DNA from: Candidatus Aminicenantota bacterium
Lineage (GTDB): Bacteria > Acidobacteriota > Aminicenantia > UBA2199
Length of the DNA stretch: 40,100 bases
Assembly: GCA_016934475.1 (NCBI GenBank)
Contig: JAFGST010000037.1
Coordinates: 1 to 40,100 of the forward strand
Direction: 5' to 3'
This document shows, piece by piece, positions 7,581 through 14,927 of the stretch. Each line of letters begins with the position of its first letter. The stretch's first letter is position 1. The notes beneath the pieces are model-generated. The model was given only the letters and a program-made list of their open reading frames with translations, did no database searches and was not told where the DNA came from. The position numbers were made by a program, and so were the translations under genes.

Positions 7581-8394
7581 CATTGGCTCCTTTCGCCTTG
7601 GCTTCCTTGTGGTTGCGGCAATACTTCAGGTAGGCCTGCAGGTTCTTGTCCTTGCCGATGATGGACATGGTGGTGATGATCGACTCGATGAAGTTCTCGT
7701 CCAGGACGTTGGTCACGATGTAGTCGAGCCCCTTGGCGATGGCCAGGGAGACGAAGTAGGAGGCGATCAGGTGGCGCTTGGGCAGCCCCTCGGCCAACTG
7801 GGAGATGTTGGCCATGGTCTTGACCTGGGGAAAGTCCAGCTTGAACAGCTCCAGGGTGTCCAGGAACACCCGGCCGCTGTTGAAATCCTCCTCCAGGGGG
7901 CGGATCAGGGGATCGAGCAGGATGTCCTGGCGCTTCATGCCGCGGTCGAGCAGGTGGTCGATGTATTTCTGGGCGATCAGCAGCGCTTTTTCGGGCGTGT
8001 GCGAGTGGTTGCTGCGCTTGTCCTTGATGAGGGCGATGAGCTTGGCGTTCTTCTCCATGATGGTGTCGATGAGGAAATCGATCTTTTCGATGTCGTACTC
8101 GACGGCGCCGACGATGATCGGGTGCTTGGAGATCATCAGGGCGTGCTTCAGGGCCTCGACGTTCTCGCTGACGATCACCAGCTTCGAGCCGAGCTTCTCC
8201 AGCATGGGGATGATCTGGCGCAGGAAAGGCGTCTCGTTGTGCAGCAGGGAGAGGGCGTTGAGCTCGATATACTCGGCGCCGGCCTCGATCTGGATCCGGG
8301 CTTCCCTCTTGATGAACTCCACGTCCATCTTGTTCATGCGGTCCAGCACCTTCTTGTTGGCCGAATTGAGCTTGTTGCCGACGATGGTTGTCAT
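7546..8394 (-). CDS. Pterin-binding TIM-barrel protein, AcsE/MeTr-like, divergent active site
   Basis: 282 aa, resembling the methyltetrahydrofolate:corrinoid methyltransferase (AcsE/MetH pterin domain) and DHPS superfamily. Family-like blocks are VGNKLNSANKKVL (family: GERIN), GAEYIELNAL (family: GADYIDVNAG), DILLDPLIRPLEEDF (family: DI..DPL..P), KTMANISQLAEGLPKRHLIASYF (family: GLSNISFGLPxRxxLN) and GLDYIVTN. Two positions look changed. The family IDSPN block reads VSENVEAL, and the asparagine of the PIINS strand is replaced (PIIVGAV). The DPL aspartate and the NIS asparagine remain. The C-terminal tail (HKEAKAKGANDGGTKNK) is polar and probably disordered. No corrinoid protein or folate enzyme is adjacent. 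Folate binding is inferred; the methyl-transfer reaction is uncertain. A GGAG lies about 14 nt before the ATG. Confidence 0.72.
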   Translation of the reverse strand: MTTIVGNKLNSANKKVLDRMNKMDVEFIKREARIQIEAGAEYIELNALSLLHNETPFLRQIIPMLEKLGSKLVIVSENVEALKHALMISKHPIIVGAVEYDIEKIDFLIDTIMEKNAKLIALIKDKRSNHSHTPEKALLIAQKYIDHLLDRGMKRQDILLDPLIRPLEEDFNSGRVFLDTLELFKLDFPQVKTMANISQLAEGLPKRHLIASYFVSLAIAKGLDYIVTNVLDENFIESIITTMSIIGKDKNLQAYLKYCRNHKEAKAKGANDGGTKNKRDSH

Positions 8395-8424
8395 GGTTTT
8401 TCCCGCTCCGCGAAAAACGACGCT

Positions 8425-8763
8425 TCATACATTGAAGAAATCCTTCAGGATGGCGACCGTGTCGTCGCCGCCGGCCGCCCCGCCCGCGGCGGGACGGACC
8501 TCGATGCCCCGCTGTCGAGCCTTCGCCATGCTCGTTTCGTCAAGCTCGCCGCCGACGATCAGCTTCAGGCCCGCTCCGGCGGCGAGGATCTCCTTCCCGA
8601 CGGGGAACGAGCCGCCGAGTACCAAGGCGTCGGCGTCTCCGGCCTCCATGGCCAGTTGCCGGGGGGTGAGCCCCGACTTCTCATGGACCTCGAACTCGGG
8701 GATCTCGTTGAGTCGGTCCATGGTCCCGGGGGTCAGGGGAACGGCGACGAGGATGATGATCAT
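8425..8763 (-). CDS. Truncated D-3-phosphoglycerate dehydrogenase-like protein (substrate-binding lid only)
   Basis: 112 aa resembling the outer substrate-binding domain of SerA and other D-2-hydroxyacid dehydrogenases. MIIILVAVPLTPGTMDRL, the region ADALVLGGSFPVGKEILAAG, and LKLIVGGELDETSMAKARQRGIEV follow the SerA N-terminal lid. In SerA, 'GVGVDNID..AA..RGI.V' would then lead into the NAD-binding Rossmann domain. That domain is absent. After a Gly/Ala-rich linker the protein ends TVAILKDFFNV, similar to the helix that returns to the lid at the end of the SerA catalytic part. It lies downstream of serC and upstream of the methyltransferase-like gene. The start has no good Shine-Dalgarno, but its ATG overlaps the stop of a leader ORF. 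A dehydrogenase function is unlikely; a serine- or phosphoglycerate-sensing role is only a guess. Confidence 0.72.
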   Translation of the reverse strand: MIIILVAVPLTPGTMDRLNEIPEFEVHEKSGLTPRQLAMEAGDADALVLGGSFPVGKEILAAGAGLKLIVGGELDETSMAKARQRGIEVRPAAGGAAGGDDTVAILKDFFNV

Positions 8764-8861
8764 GGCCGTTTACGACCCGGGATGGATGAAACTCCGGCGA
8801 AATGGGGCGATCCGAGCCGATTTGAGGTATTTGGGAATCGAATGGATCTCTTTACGACCAA
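8760..8861 (-). CDS. Possible 33-codon leader ORF translationally coupled to the SerA-like gene
   Basis: Reads TTG GTC GTA AAG and ends CGG CCA TGA, with the TGA overlapping the ATG of the SerA-like gene (ATGA). A strong Shine-Dalgarno (GGGAGG, 8868-8873) sits 6 nt before the TTG, whereas the downstream gene has none. The peptide begins LVVKRSIRFP and has five serines in 33 residues, all TCN codons. It resembles no family I know. It may be a real regulatory peptide, a ribosome-loading device, or chance. Confidence 0.35.
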   Translation of the reverse strand: MVVKRSIRFPNTSNRLGSPHFAGVSSIPGRKRP

Positions 8862-8871
8862 AAAATACCTC
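8824..8871 (-). promoter_or_regulatory. Leader hairpin that would sequester a Shine-Dalgarno
   Basis: A perfect 9-bp inverted repeat: GAGGTATTT at 8824-8832 and AAATACCTC at 8863-8871, loop 30 nt. In the minus-strand RNA the 5' arm contains the GAGG of the leader ORF's Shine-Dalgarno. Pairing would close that ribosome site. It begins about 13 nt after the predicted transcription start. Confidence 0.5.
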
Positions 8872-8890
8872 CCGTTTCCATGCCAGAGGA

Positions 8891-8919
8891 AGAATAGCAG
8901 AATTTCGCCTTCCTGTCAA
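8891..8919 (-). promoter_or_regulatory. Sigma-70 promoter for the SerA-like gene and downstream run
   Basis: On the minus strand: -35 TTGACA (8914-8919), 17-bp spacer, -10 TATTCT (8891-8896). It predicts a start near 8884 and a leader of about 120 nt before the SerA-like ATG. It lies in the 227-bp gap after serC, so the downstream genes need not depend on the serC promoter. Confidence 0.75.
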
Positions 8920-8990
8920 CCTTTTTACGGAAAAAACCTTTTCCCCTTGCGGCTTTGCCGTTTCCCCTTTTTCCGTCCCTAAGGGGCGGA

Positions 8991-10067
8991 CTATTTGTTC
9001 TCCGCGGCGAATTTCTCCATGAACTGCACCAGGGCCTTCACGCCCTCCAGACCCATGGCGTTGTAGATCGACGCCCTACAGCCGCCGACGCTGCGATGCC
9101 CCTTCAAGCCGATGAAGCCCGCCTTCTTGGCCTCGTTGACGAATTTCTCCTCCAGCTCCTCCGACGGCAGGCGGAAGGTGACGTTCATCTTGGAGCGGTC
9201 CTTGGTTTCGGCGGTGCCCCGGAAATAGCCGCCGCTGTGGTCGATGGCGTCGTAAATGGCCTTGGCTTTCTCATTGTTGACCTTTTCGACGGCCTCCAGG
9301 CCGCCCAGGGCCTCGATCCAGTCCATGACCAGCTTGATGATGTAGATGGCGAAGCAGGGGGGGGTGTTGTAGAGCGATTTCTCCTTGGCATGGGTCTTGT
9401 AGCTGAGCATGGTGGTCAGCCCCTCGGAGCAGGCCTCGATCAGGTCGTTGCGCATGATGACCAGGGTGACGCCGGCCGGTCCGATGTTCTTCTGGGCCCC
9501 GGCGTAGATCATGCCGATGTTCTTGAAATCGATCCGGCGGCTGAAGATGTCCGACGACATGTCGATGATCAGGGGCACGCCGCCCGTCTCGGGAAACTTC
9601 GCCCACTGGATGCCGCCGATGGTCTCGTTGGAGGTGATGTGGACGTACTGGGCGTCGGCGGAGAGCTTGAGGTCGCCGGGGATGTAGGAGAAGTTCTTGT
9701 CCTCCGAGCTGCCGGCGACGTTCACCGTGCCGAAGAGCTTGGCCTCCTTGATGGCCTTCTTGGCCCAGGCGCCGGTGTTGACGTAGTCGGCCTTCTTGCC
9801 GATGAGCAGGTTCATGGGCAGCATGCCGAACTGCAGGCTGGCGCCGCCCCCCAGGAACATGACGGTGAAGTTCTCGGGCACGCCGAGCAGCTGGCGGATC
9901 TTGGCCTCGGCCGTCGTGATTACGGCCTCGAAGTCCTTGGAGCGGTGGCTGATCTCCAGGATCGAAAGCCCGATGCCGTTGAGGTCCAGGAGCTCCTCCT
10001 GGGCCTTCTTCATCACTTCCTGGGGCAGGATCGCCGGACCGGCGTAGAAGTTATACTTTTTGGCCAT
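8991..10067 (-). CDS. serC: Phosphoserine aminotransferase (SerC)
   Basis: A PLP enzyme that transaminates 3-phosphohydroxypyruvate with glutamate to give phosphoserine, the second step of serine synthesis. 358 aa, full length. It starts MAKKYNFYAGPAILP, the usual class-V opening (NFxAGPAxLP). Conserved blocks are SILEISHRSKDF (36-47), FLGGGASLQF (71-80), GAW near 99-101, DMSSDIFSRRID (169-180), and the PLP lysine K193 in YAGAQKNIGPAG. Substrate-binding HRSVGGCRASIYNA lies near the C-terminus. A GAGGAGG lies 10 nt before the ATG. It has its own promoter, divergent from the acylase promoter. A full serA is not in the window. Confidence 0.97.
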   Translation of the reverse strand: MAKKYNFYAGPAILPQEVMKKAQEELLDLNGIGLSILEISHRSKDFEAVITTAEAKIRQLLGVPENFTVMFLGGGASLQFGMLPMNLLIGKKADYVNTGAWAKKAIKEAKLFGTVNVAGSSEDKNFSYIPGDLKLSADAQYVHITSNETIGGIQWAKFPETGGVPLIIDMSSDIFSRRIDFKNIGMIYAGAQKNIGPAGVTLVIMRNDLIEACSEGLTTMLSYKTHAKEKSLYNTPPCFAIYIIKLVMDWIEALGGLEAVEKVNNEKAKAIYDAIDHSGGYFRGTAETKDRSKMNVTFRLPSEELEEKFVNEAKKAGFIGLKGHRSVGGCRASIYNAMGLEGVKALVQFMEKFAAENK

Positions 10068-10101
10068 AATGGAAAAACCTCCTCGTTGATTTCATAAAAA
10101 A

Positions 10102-10130
10102 ATTATACTCGCGGGTGGAAAAAAAAGCAA
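10102..10130 (-). promoter_or_regulatory. Promoter of serC
   Basis: Minus strand: -35 TTGCTT (10125-10130), 17 bp, -10 TATAAT (10102-10107), about 35 bp before the serC ATG. The spacer carries a T-run. It is separated by only 15 bp from the divergent acylase promoter. Confidence 0.75.
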
Positions 10131-10145
10131 TCCAGAATCCCGAGG

Positions 10146-10174
10146 TTGCAAAGAAACGCGCGCTCGGCTATAGT
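10146..10174 (+). promoter_or_regulatory. Promoter of the penicillin-acylase-family gene
   Basis: Plus strand: -35 TTGCAA (10146-10151), 17 bp, -10 TATAGT (10169-10174). The acylase ATG lies 37 bp downstream. A tiny ORF (ATG at 10200, four codons) ends on the acylase start as ATGA; it is probably chance. Confidence 0.65.
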
Positions 10175-10210
10175 CGGGCTTCGTGAACGATCCGCGGAGA
10201 TGAACGGTCC

Positions 10211-12652
10211 ATGAAACGATGGTGGAAGGCCCTGTCCGCCTTGCTCCTGCTGGGCGCCGCGTTCTGGGCGCTGGAGACGCGCCACGGCATGGTGCCGCCG
10301 CTGGGAAAGTTCCTCGATCCCTTCACCGGCTTCTGGCGCAACAACGCCGCCGGCGACGCCCTGCCGAGGACCCTGCGCATCCCGGGCCTGCGGGACGGGG
10401 TCACGGTCGCCTGGGACGACCGCCATGTCCCCCACATCTTCGCCGGGAACGAGCTGGACCTCTACCGGGCGCAGGGCTATCTGACGGCGCGCGACCGCCT
10501 GTGGCAGATGGAATTCCTCTCGCGCTACACCGGCGGGCGGCTGGCCGAGATCCTCGGCCCCGGGGCGGTCGCCATGGACCGGCTGCAGCGCCGCCTGGGC
10601 ATGACCTGGGGCGCCGAGAATTTCCTCCAGGGGATCCGGGACGATGCGCGGCTGCGCCGGATCCTCGCCGCCTACTGCGGCGGCGTGAACGCTTACGTCG
10701 ATTCGCTCCAGCCGTCCGGCTATCCCCTGGAGTACAAGATCCTCGACTACGCCCCGGGGCGTTGGACCCCGTTCGACGTCGCCCTCATCCTGAAGTACAT
10801 GTCCTGGTACCTGAGCGGCGAGGGCCGGGATTTGGAACTGACGCAAACGCGGCAGTCGCTGGGCGAGGTCGAGACCGACCGGCTGTTCCCGCTCCAAGCG
10901 CCGTTCCAGGATCCGGTGATTCCGCCGGGAACAAGCTGGGATTTTCCTCCCGCGGAGACGCCGATCTCCCGGGGCCGCGGAGCGCCCGGCGCGGCGCCCC
11001 GGACAGGAAGCGGCACGCGTGGCCGCCCTTTCGCCGCTCGGATCGGCAGCAACAACTGGGCGGTGTCCGGCAGCAAGACCAAGAGCGGTTTTCCCATCCT
11101 GTGCGGCGACCCGCACCTCCAGCTCACCCTGCCCGCGATCTGGTACGAGGCGCAGCTGGCGGCGCCGGGGATGAACGTCGCCGGCGTCTCCCTGCCGGGG
11201 ACGCCGGGGGTGGTGATCGGCTTCAACGACCGGAGCGCCTGGAGCATGACCAATGCCGGGTCCGACGTCCTCGACTTCTATATGATGAAATTCAAGGACG
11301 GCGCGCGCCGGGAATACGCCTGGGGAGAGGGCTGGCGCCCGACATCGAGGCGGCGCGAGAAGATCGAGGTGCGCGGCGGCGAGCCGGTGGCGGAGTCGGT
11401 GCTCTATACCCACCTCGGCCCGGTGCCCTTCGTCGAGCGCCGGCCCGACATGCCCGAGTGGATCCCAGCCGGCGCCGCCATGCGCTGGACCGGCCACGAT
11501 CCCAGCGGCATACTGCGCGCCCTGGTCCTGCTCAACCGTGCCCGGGGCCTCGACGATTTCCATGCGGCCATGGGCTCGTTCGACTGCCCGCCCCAGAACG
11601 TCGCCTTCGCTTCCCGCGACGGCCATGTCGCCATCCGCCACAATGGAAGATTCCCCCTGCGCTCCCGGGGCCAGGGCCGCTTCCTGCTCGACGGCTGCGA
11701 TCCGGCCGCCGAGTGGCGGGGCTGGGTGCCCATGGATCAGGTGCCGGCCGCGGAGGATCCGGAGCGCGGGTTCGTATCGTCGGCCAATCAGGCGCCCGTC
11801 GATGCCTCCTATCCCTACTACCTCGGATGGGACTACGCCGGTTTCGAGCGCGGCCGGCGCATCAACGAGCTCCTGGGGGCCGCCGCCGCGATCACGCCCG
11901 AGGACATGGCGCGCCTGCAGGTCGATGCCCTGAACCTGCGGGCGCGGACCGTCCTGCCGCGGTTGCTGGAGCTGCTCCCCCGGGAGGCGCTTTCGCCTGA
12001 GGAAAGGAAGCGGGCCGAGGAGCTGGGCGGCTGGGATTTCGTCTACCGGGCCGGAAGCACGGAGCCGACCGTTTTCCACCGCTTCTTCGTCGAATTGTAC
12101 GACGCGACCTGGGAAGACGAGCTGGAGATGAAGAGGCTCTTCTCCTGGCCGGGGGCGGACCGGACGGTGGACCTCATCCTGAAAGAACCGGGAGCTTCCT
12201 ATTTCGACGACGTCACCACGCCGACGCGGGAATCGCTGGCCGACATCGTGCGCCGGGCGTTCTCCAGGTCTCTCGAGCATCTCCGCTCCAGGTTCGGCCC
12301 CTTCGGACCGCGCTGGCGCTGGGGAACGGCCCACCCGGTCTCCATCCGGCACCTGGCCCGCATCCCCGGCCTGGGATCCCCCCCGCAGGCGGTCAGCGGC
12401 GGCAGCGAGCTCATCAACGCCGCATCCGGTTCGTTCGGCCCCTCCTGGAGGATGGTGGTGGAGCTCGGTCCCGTGATCCGTGCCTGGGGCGTCCTTCCCG
12501 GGGGCGCCTCGGGGAACCCGGGATCGCGGTTCTACGACGACGGCATCCGGGACTGGCGCGAAGGCAGGGTCCGGGAACTGGTGTTCCTGGAGACGGCCGG
12601 CCAGAGCCATCCGCGCCTCGTCGGCCGCACCGTGATCGGGGGCGGCCGATGA
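10211..12652 (+). CDS. Penicillin acylase family Ntn-hydrolase (peptidase S45), exported or membrane-anchored
   Basis: 813 aa with the layout of penicillin G acylase, cephalosporin acylase and acyl-homoserine-lactone acylases: signal or anchor, alpha chain, spacer, self-cleavage site, beta chain. The N-terminus MKRWWKALSALLLLGAAFWAL is a signal/anchor. The alpha chain has YLTARDRLWQMEFLSRYTGGRLAEILG. Cleavage is expected at G|S in IGSNNWAVSG (about 277-286), which frees the catalytic serine; DPHLQLTLPAIWYE follows. The beta chain shows FVSSANQAP and GFERGRRINELL, both typical. Amide substrates range widely (beta-lactams, acyl-HSL, lipopeptides), so specificity cannot be told from sequence. 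Its TGA overlaps the ATG of the next small membrane protein. Confidence 0.93.
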   Translation: MKRWWKALSALLLLGAAFWALETRHGMVPPLGKFLDPFTGFWRNNAAGDALPRTLRIPGLRDGVTVAWDDRHVPHIFAGNELDLYRAQGYLTARDRLWQMEFLSRYTGGRLAEILGPGAVAMDRLQRRLGMTWGAENFLQGIRDDARLRRILAAYCGGVNAYVDSLQPSGYPLEYKILDYAPGRWTPFDVALILKYMSWYLSGEGRDLELTQTRQSLGEVETDRLFPLQAPFQDPVIPPGTSWDFPPAETPISRGRGAPGAAPRTGSGTRGRPFAARIGSNNWAVSGSKTKSGFPILCGDPHLQLTLPAIWYEAQLAAPGMNVAGVSLPGTPGVVIGFNDRSAWSMTNAGSDVLDFYMMKFKDGARREYAWGEGWRPTSRRREKIEVRGGEPVAESVLYTHLGPVPFVERRPDMPEWIPAGAAMRWTGHDPSGILRALVLLNRARGLDDFHAAMGSFDCPPQNVAFASRDGHVAIRHNGRFPLRSRGQGRFLLDGCDPAAEWRGWVPMDQVPAAEDPERGFVSSANQAPVDASYPYYLGWDYAGFERGRRINELLGAAAAITPEDMARLQVDALNLRARTVLPRLLELLPREALSPEERKRAEELGGWDFVYRAGSTEPTVFHRFFVELYDATWEDELEMKRLFSWPGADRTVDLILKEPGASYFDDVTTPTRESLADIVRRAFSRSLEHLRSRFGPFGPRWRWGTAHPVSIRHLARIPGLGSPPQAVSGGSELINAASGSFGPSWRMVVELGPVIRAWGVLPGGASGNPGSRFYDDGIRDWREGRVRELVFLETAGQSHPRLVGRTVIGGGR

Positions 12653-13011
12653 TCGTCCTCGCCCAGGCGTTCATGATCGTCCTGCTGCAGTGGGGCCTGC
12701 AGTCGTGGGTCTGGGTGATGGGCGTGCCGCTGGCCTTCGGCCTGGCGGCCAGGGTCTCCGGCCTGCGGGCGGCCGGCCGCGGCGCCGCTGCCGGCGGCCT
12801 GGCCTGGCTGGGCTCGGCCCTCTACCTTTACCTCACCTCGGGCCGCCTCGTCGCCGGCCGCGTCGCCGCCATGCTCGGATTGCCTTTGCGGTCGGGTTGG
12901 ATCATGGTCGTCGTCTCCGGGATATTGGCCGCCCTTGCCGCCGGCCTGGCCGCTTATGCCGGCGCCGGCCTGCGGGCGGCGCTGGCCGGGACGGAAAAGA
13001 GCCGGTCTTGA
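12649..13011 (+). CDS. Small integral membrane protein coupled to the acylase
   Basis: 120 aa, mostly hydrophobic and rich in Ala, Gly and Leu. Three to four membrane spans are likely, for example FMIVLLQWGLQSWVWVMGV near the N-terminus and IMVVVSGILAALAAGLAAY near the C-terminus. The C-terminus is basic (GTEKSRS). Its ATG overlaps the acylase stop (ATGA), so it is almost certainly made with the acylase and may anchor or assist it; that role is inference. I recognise no family. The -35 box of the next promoter lies at its very end. Confidence 0.7.
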   Translation: MIVLAQAFMIVLLQWGLQSWVWVMGVPLAFGLAARVSGLRAAGRGAAAGGLAWLGSALYLYLTSGRLVAGRVAAMLGLPLRSGWIMVVVSGILAALAAGLAAYAGAGLRAALAGTEKSRS

Positions 13012-13036
13012 TTTTGCCCTTCGGGATGCATACAAT
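13008..13036 (+). promoter_or_regulatory. Promoter of the 599-residue unknown gene
   Basis: Plus strand: -35 TTGATT (13008-13013), 17 bp, -10 TACAAT (13031-13036). The start codon is about 50 bp downstream with a perfect AAGGAGG. The -35 overlaps the end of the small membrane protein gene. Confidence 0.65.
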
Positions 13037-13087
13037 GAAGCCCCGACCGCGACGGCGGCCGGTACGCTGCGCCGCAAGGAGGTTGCC

Positions 13088-14887
13088 ATGACTTCTTCCG
13101 CCCAGGAAACCCGTGACCTGATCGCCCAGTGGGCCTTCGACGCCCGTCCCATTCTCGGCCGCTTCCACATCTGGCTGGAGAACGTCGAGATCACCTGGAT
13201 GCGCGGCGAGCCGGCCAAGGAGTTCACCAGCGACATCTCGTTCATGGACGGGGCCATGGAGCGGCTCTTCGCCGTCACCGGCGCGGTGACCGCCCTGGGC
13301 ACCCGCCTGTTCGGCCGCTACGGCGCCGGCAAGGGACTGGACAAGGCCGGGCTGAACCAGGCCAAGAAGGACGCCGACGCCATCTCGGCCTACGCCATGA
13401 GCGAAAGCCTGTGGTACCTGTCGCGCCAGCTTCCCGAGAACCACGCCATCATGGTCTGCATCGGCGAGGGGCTGATGCCCAAGGCCGGGGAGACCCCGGA
13501 AATGGGATCCAATCCCCAGCTCGGGTTCGGGCGCGTCTACGCGCGCCCGGCGGTGGCCCGCTGGCTCGATCGCCGGGTGGTGCTCCTGATCAACGATTCC
13601 GCCTACGGCTGGGAGGAGTTCTACCGCGACATCAAGGCGGCGGGCATCACCGTCTGGGGCGCGGCCATCGACACCCTGGAGAACACCTCGCGCTTCTCCA
13701 AGGGGGCGGCGACCGGGCCGATGACCGTCCTGCACCTGTTCGACCAGCCGCTGGCCATCACCCGCCCCTACGAGGGCTACATGGGCAACCTTTTTCTGCC
13801 GCGGGCGGTGGCCGAGCGCGCCGCCGCCGAATCGATCCTCCTCTCCTTCCACACGCCGCGCGAGCTGGTGCTGAAAGCCGTCCGCCTGGCCTATCCCGAT
13901 ATCGCCCCCGAGCGCGTCCATGTCTGGACCCTGGGCGGCAAGAGCCGGGAGGCGCGGCTGGGAGACCTGTGGGGGGAATGGAGCGCCCTGGGCGTGCACC
14001 TCGTCGACGACAGCTTCATGCTGCCGAGCGGCATCCCCGCCTTCAGCGAATCGGGGACCTACGCCCCGACCTACCATATCGGCCCGTATGAGCGCGACGG
14101 CGCGCGCCATCTCTTCCTCTGCGACGGCTACGCCGCCTCGGCCGAGGCCATCCAGGCCGCCAGCCTGGCGCCGATGCTCGACCTGGTGGCCTACGTCTGC
14201 CCCTTCACCTCGACCTTCGAGGTCTCCTCCCGGCGCGAGCGCCTGGTGATGGGCCTCGATTCCGGCGCCGGGGATTTCCCGGCGCGCCTGGGCGAAGTCC
14301 TCGGCCGCGCCGTGGACGCGGAGGCCGCCGCCCGCTTCCGGGCCATGATCGAGGAGGCCCGCCAGGCCGGCATCCCCCTGCACAAGCCCTCGGTCGGGGC
14401 CGACGACTTCTTTCCCGAGAAGAAATGGGACGTCCTGGCCGTGTCGGGCTACATGTGCCCCGATCCCTACTCCGGGGCCCCCGGCGTGGAGGAGGCGGGG
14501 GACGGCCGCTACCGCGTGACGGTGCGCCTGGCCGGCTCGCGTGGCGACAAGCGCATCACCTTCACCCTGCGGCTGATGGAGACCCTGGAACAGAGCTGGC
14601 TGGTATTCAACCCGCTGCTCAGCCGCTTCATGGGTGGCGAGGACTACGAGCGCCGGCCAGTGAAGATCTCCGACTCGGGCCGCATCCGCAACGAGCTGCA
14701 GACGCTGTGCTCGGAGGCGCTGGAGTTCCCGCAGCAGGACCATATCCGCGTCCATTTCGACCGCATCCCGCCCGAGGTGATCCCGCCCGCCTCCCAGGCC
14801 AAGCTGCTCGAGATCCTGCGCTGGTACAAGAAGCACCATCCCATCTGGTTCTACTGGCTGGATATCGCCGCCCCCCGGGGGGGCTAG
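13088..14887 (+). CDS. Conserved-looking protein of unknown function, 599 aa, cytoplasmic
   Basis: I do not recognise this protein. It starts at the ATG after AAGGAGG (5-nt spacing); the frame is open about 50 codons further upstream, but that part overlaps the previous gene. There is no signal peptide or membrane span. Notable segments are SFMDGAMERLFAVTG (about 56-70), IGEGLMPKAGETPEMGSNPQLGFG (about 124-147), a Rossmann-like hydrophobic strand RRVVLLINDSAYG (about 163-175), SESGTYAPTYHIGPYERDG (about 321-339), and an aromatic C-terminus with LRWYKKHHPIWFYWLDIAA. The mixed, full-length composition and dedicated promoter argue for a real enzyme-sized gene. An opposite-strand frame of similar length has no family features and is a shadow. 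Function: unknown. Confidence 0.8.
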   Translation: MTSSAQETRDLIAQWAFDARPILGRFHIWLENVEITWMRGEPAKEFTSDISFMDGAMERLFAVTGAVTALGTRLFGRYGAGKGLDKAGLNQAKKDADAISAYAMSESLWYLSRQLPENHAIMVCIGEGLMPKAGETPEMGSNPQLGFGRVYARPAVARWLDRRVVLLINDSAYGWEEFYRDIKAAGITVWGAAIDTLENTSRFSKGAATGPMTVLHLFDQPLAITRPYEGYMGNLFLPRAVAERAAAESILLSFHTPRELVLKAVRLAYPDIAPERVHVWTLGGKSREARLGDLWGEWSALGVHLVDDSFMLPSGIPAFSESGTYAPTYHIGPYERDGARHLFLCDGYAASAEAIQAASLAPMLDLVAYVCPFTSTFEVSSRRERLVMGLDSGAGDFPARLGEVLGRAVDAEAAARFRAMIEEARQAGIPLHKPSVGADDFFPEKKWDVLAVSGYMCPDPYSGAPGVEEAGDGRYRVTVRLAGSRGDKRITFTLRLMETLEQSWLVFNPLLSRFMGGEDYERRPVKISDSGRIRNELQTLCSEALEFPQQDHIRVHFDRIPPEVIPPASQAKLLEILRWYKKHHPIWFYWLDIAAPRGG

Positions 14888-14927
14888 GCAACGCCGTTTT
14901 CGGCAAAGGCCGCTTGAAGGGGGCGGC

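Noticed and set aside
8930-8990. Hairpins after serC as a terminator
   Set aside because: The inverted repeats (CCCCTT/AAGGGG, CGGC/GCCG, GGAAAA/TTTTCC) are short and no T-run follows on the minus strand.
14888-14927. GCCG-TTTT-CGGC as a terminator between convergent genes
   Set aside because: Only a 4-bp stem with no T-run on either side.
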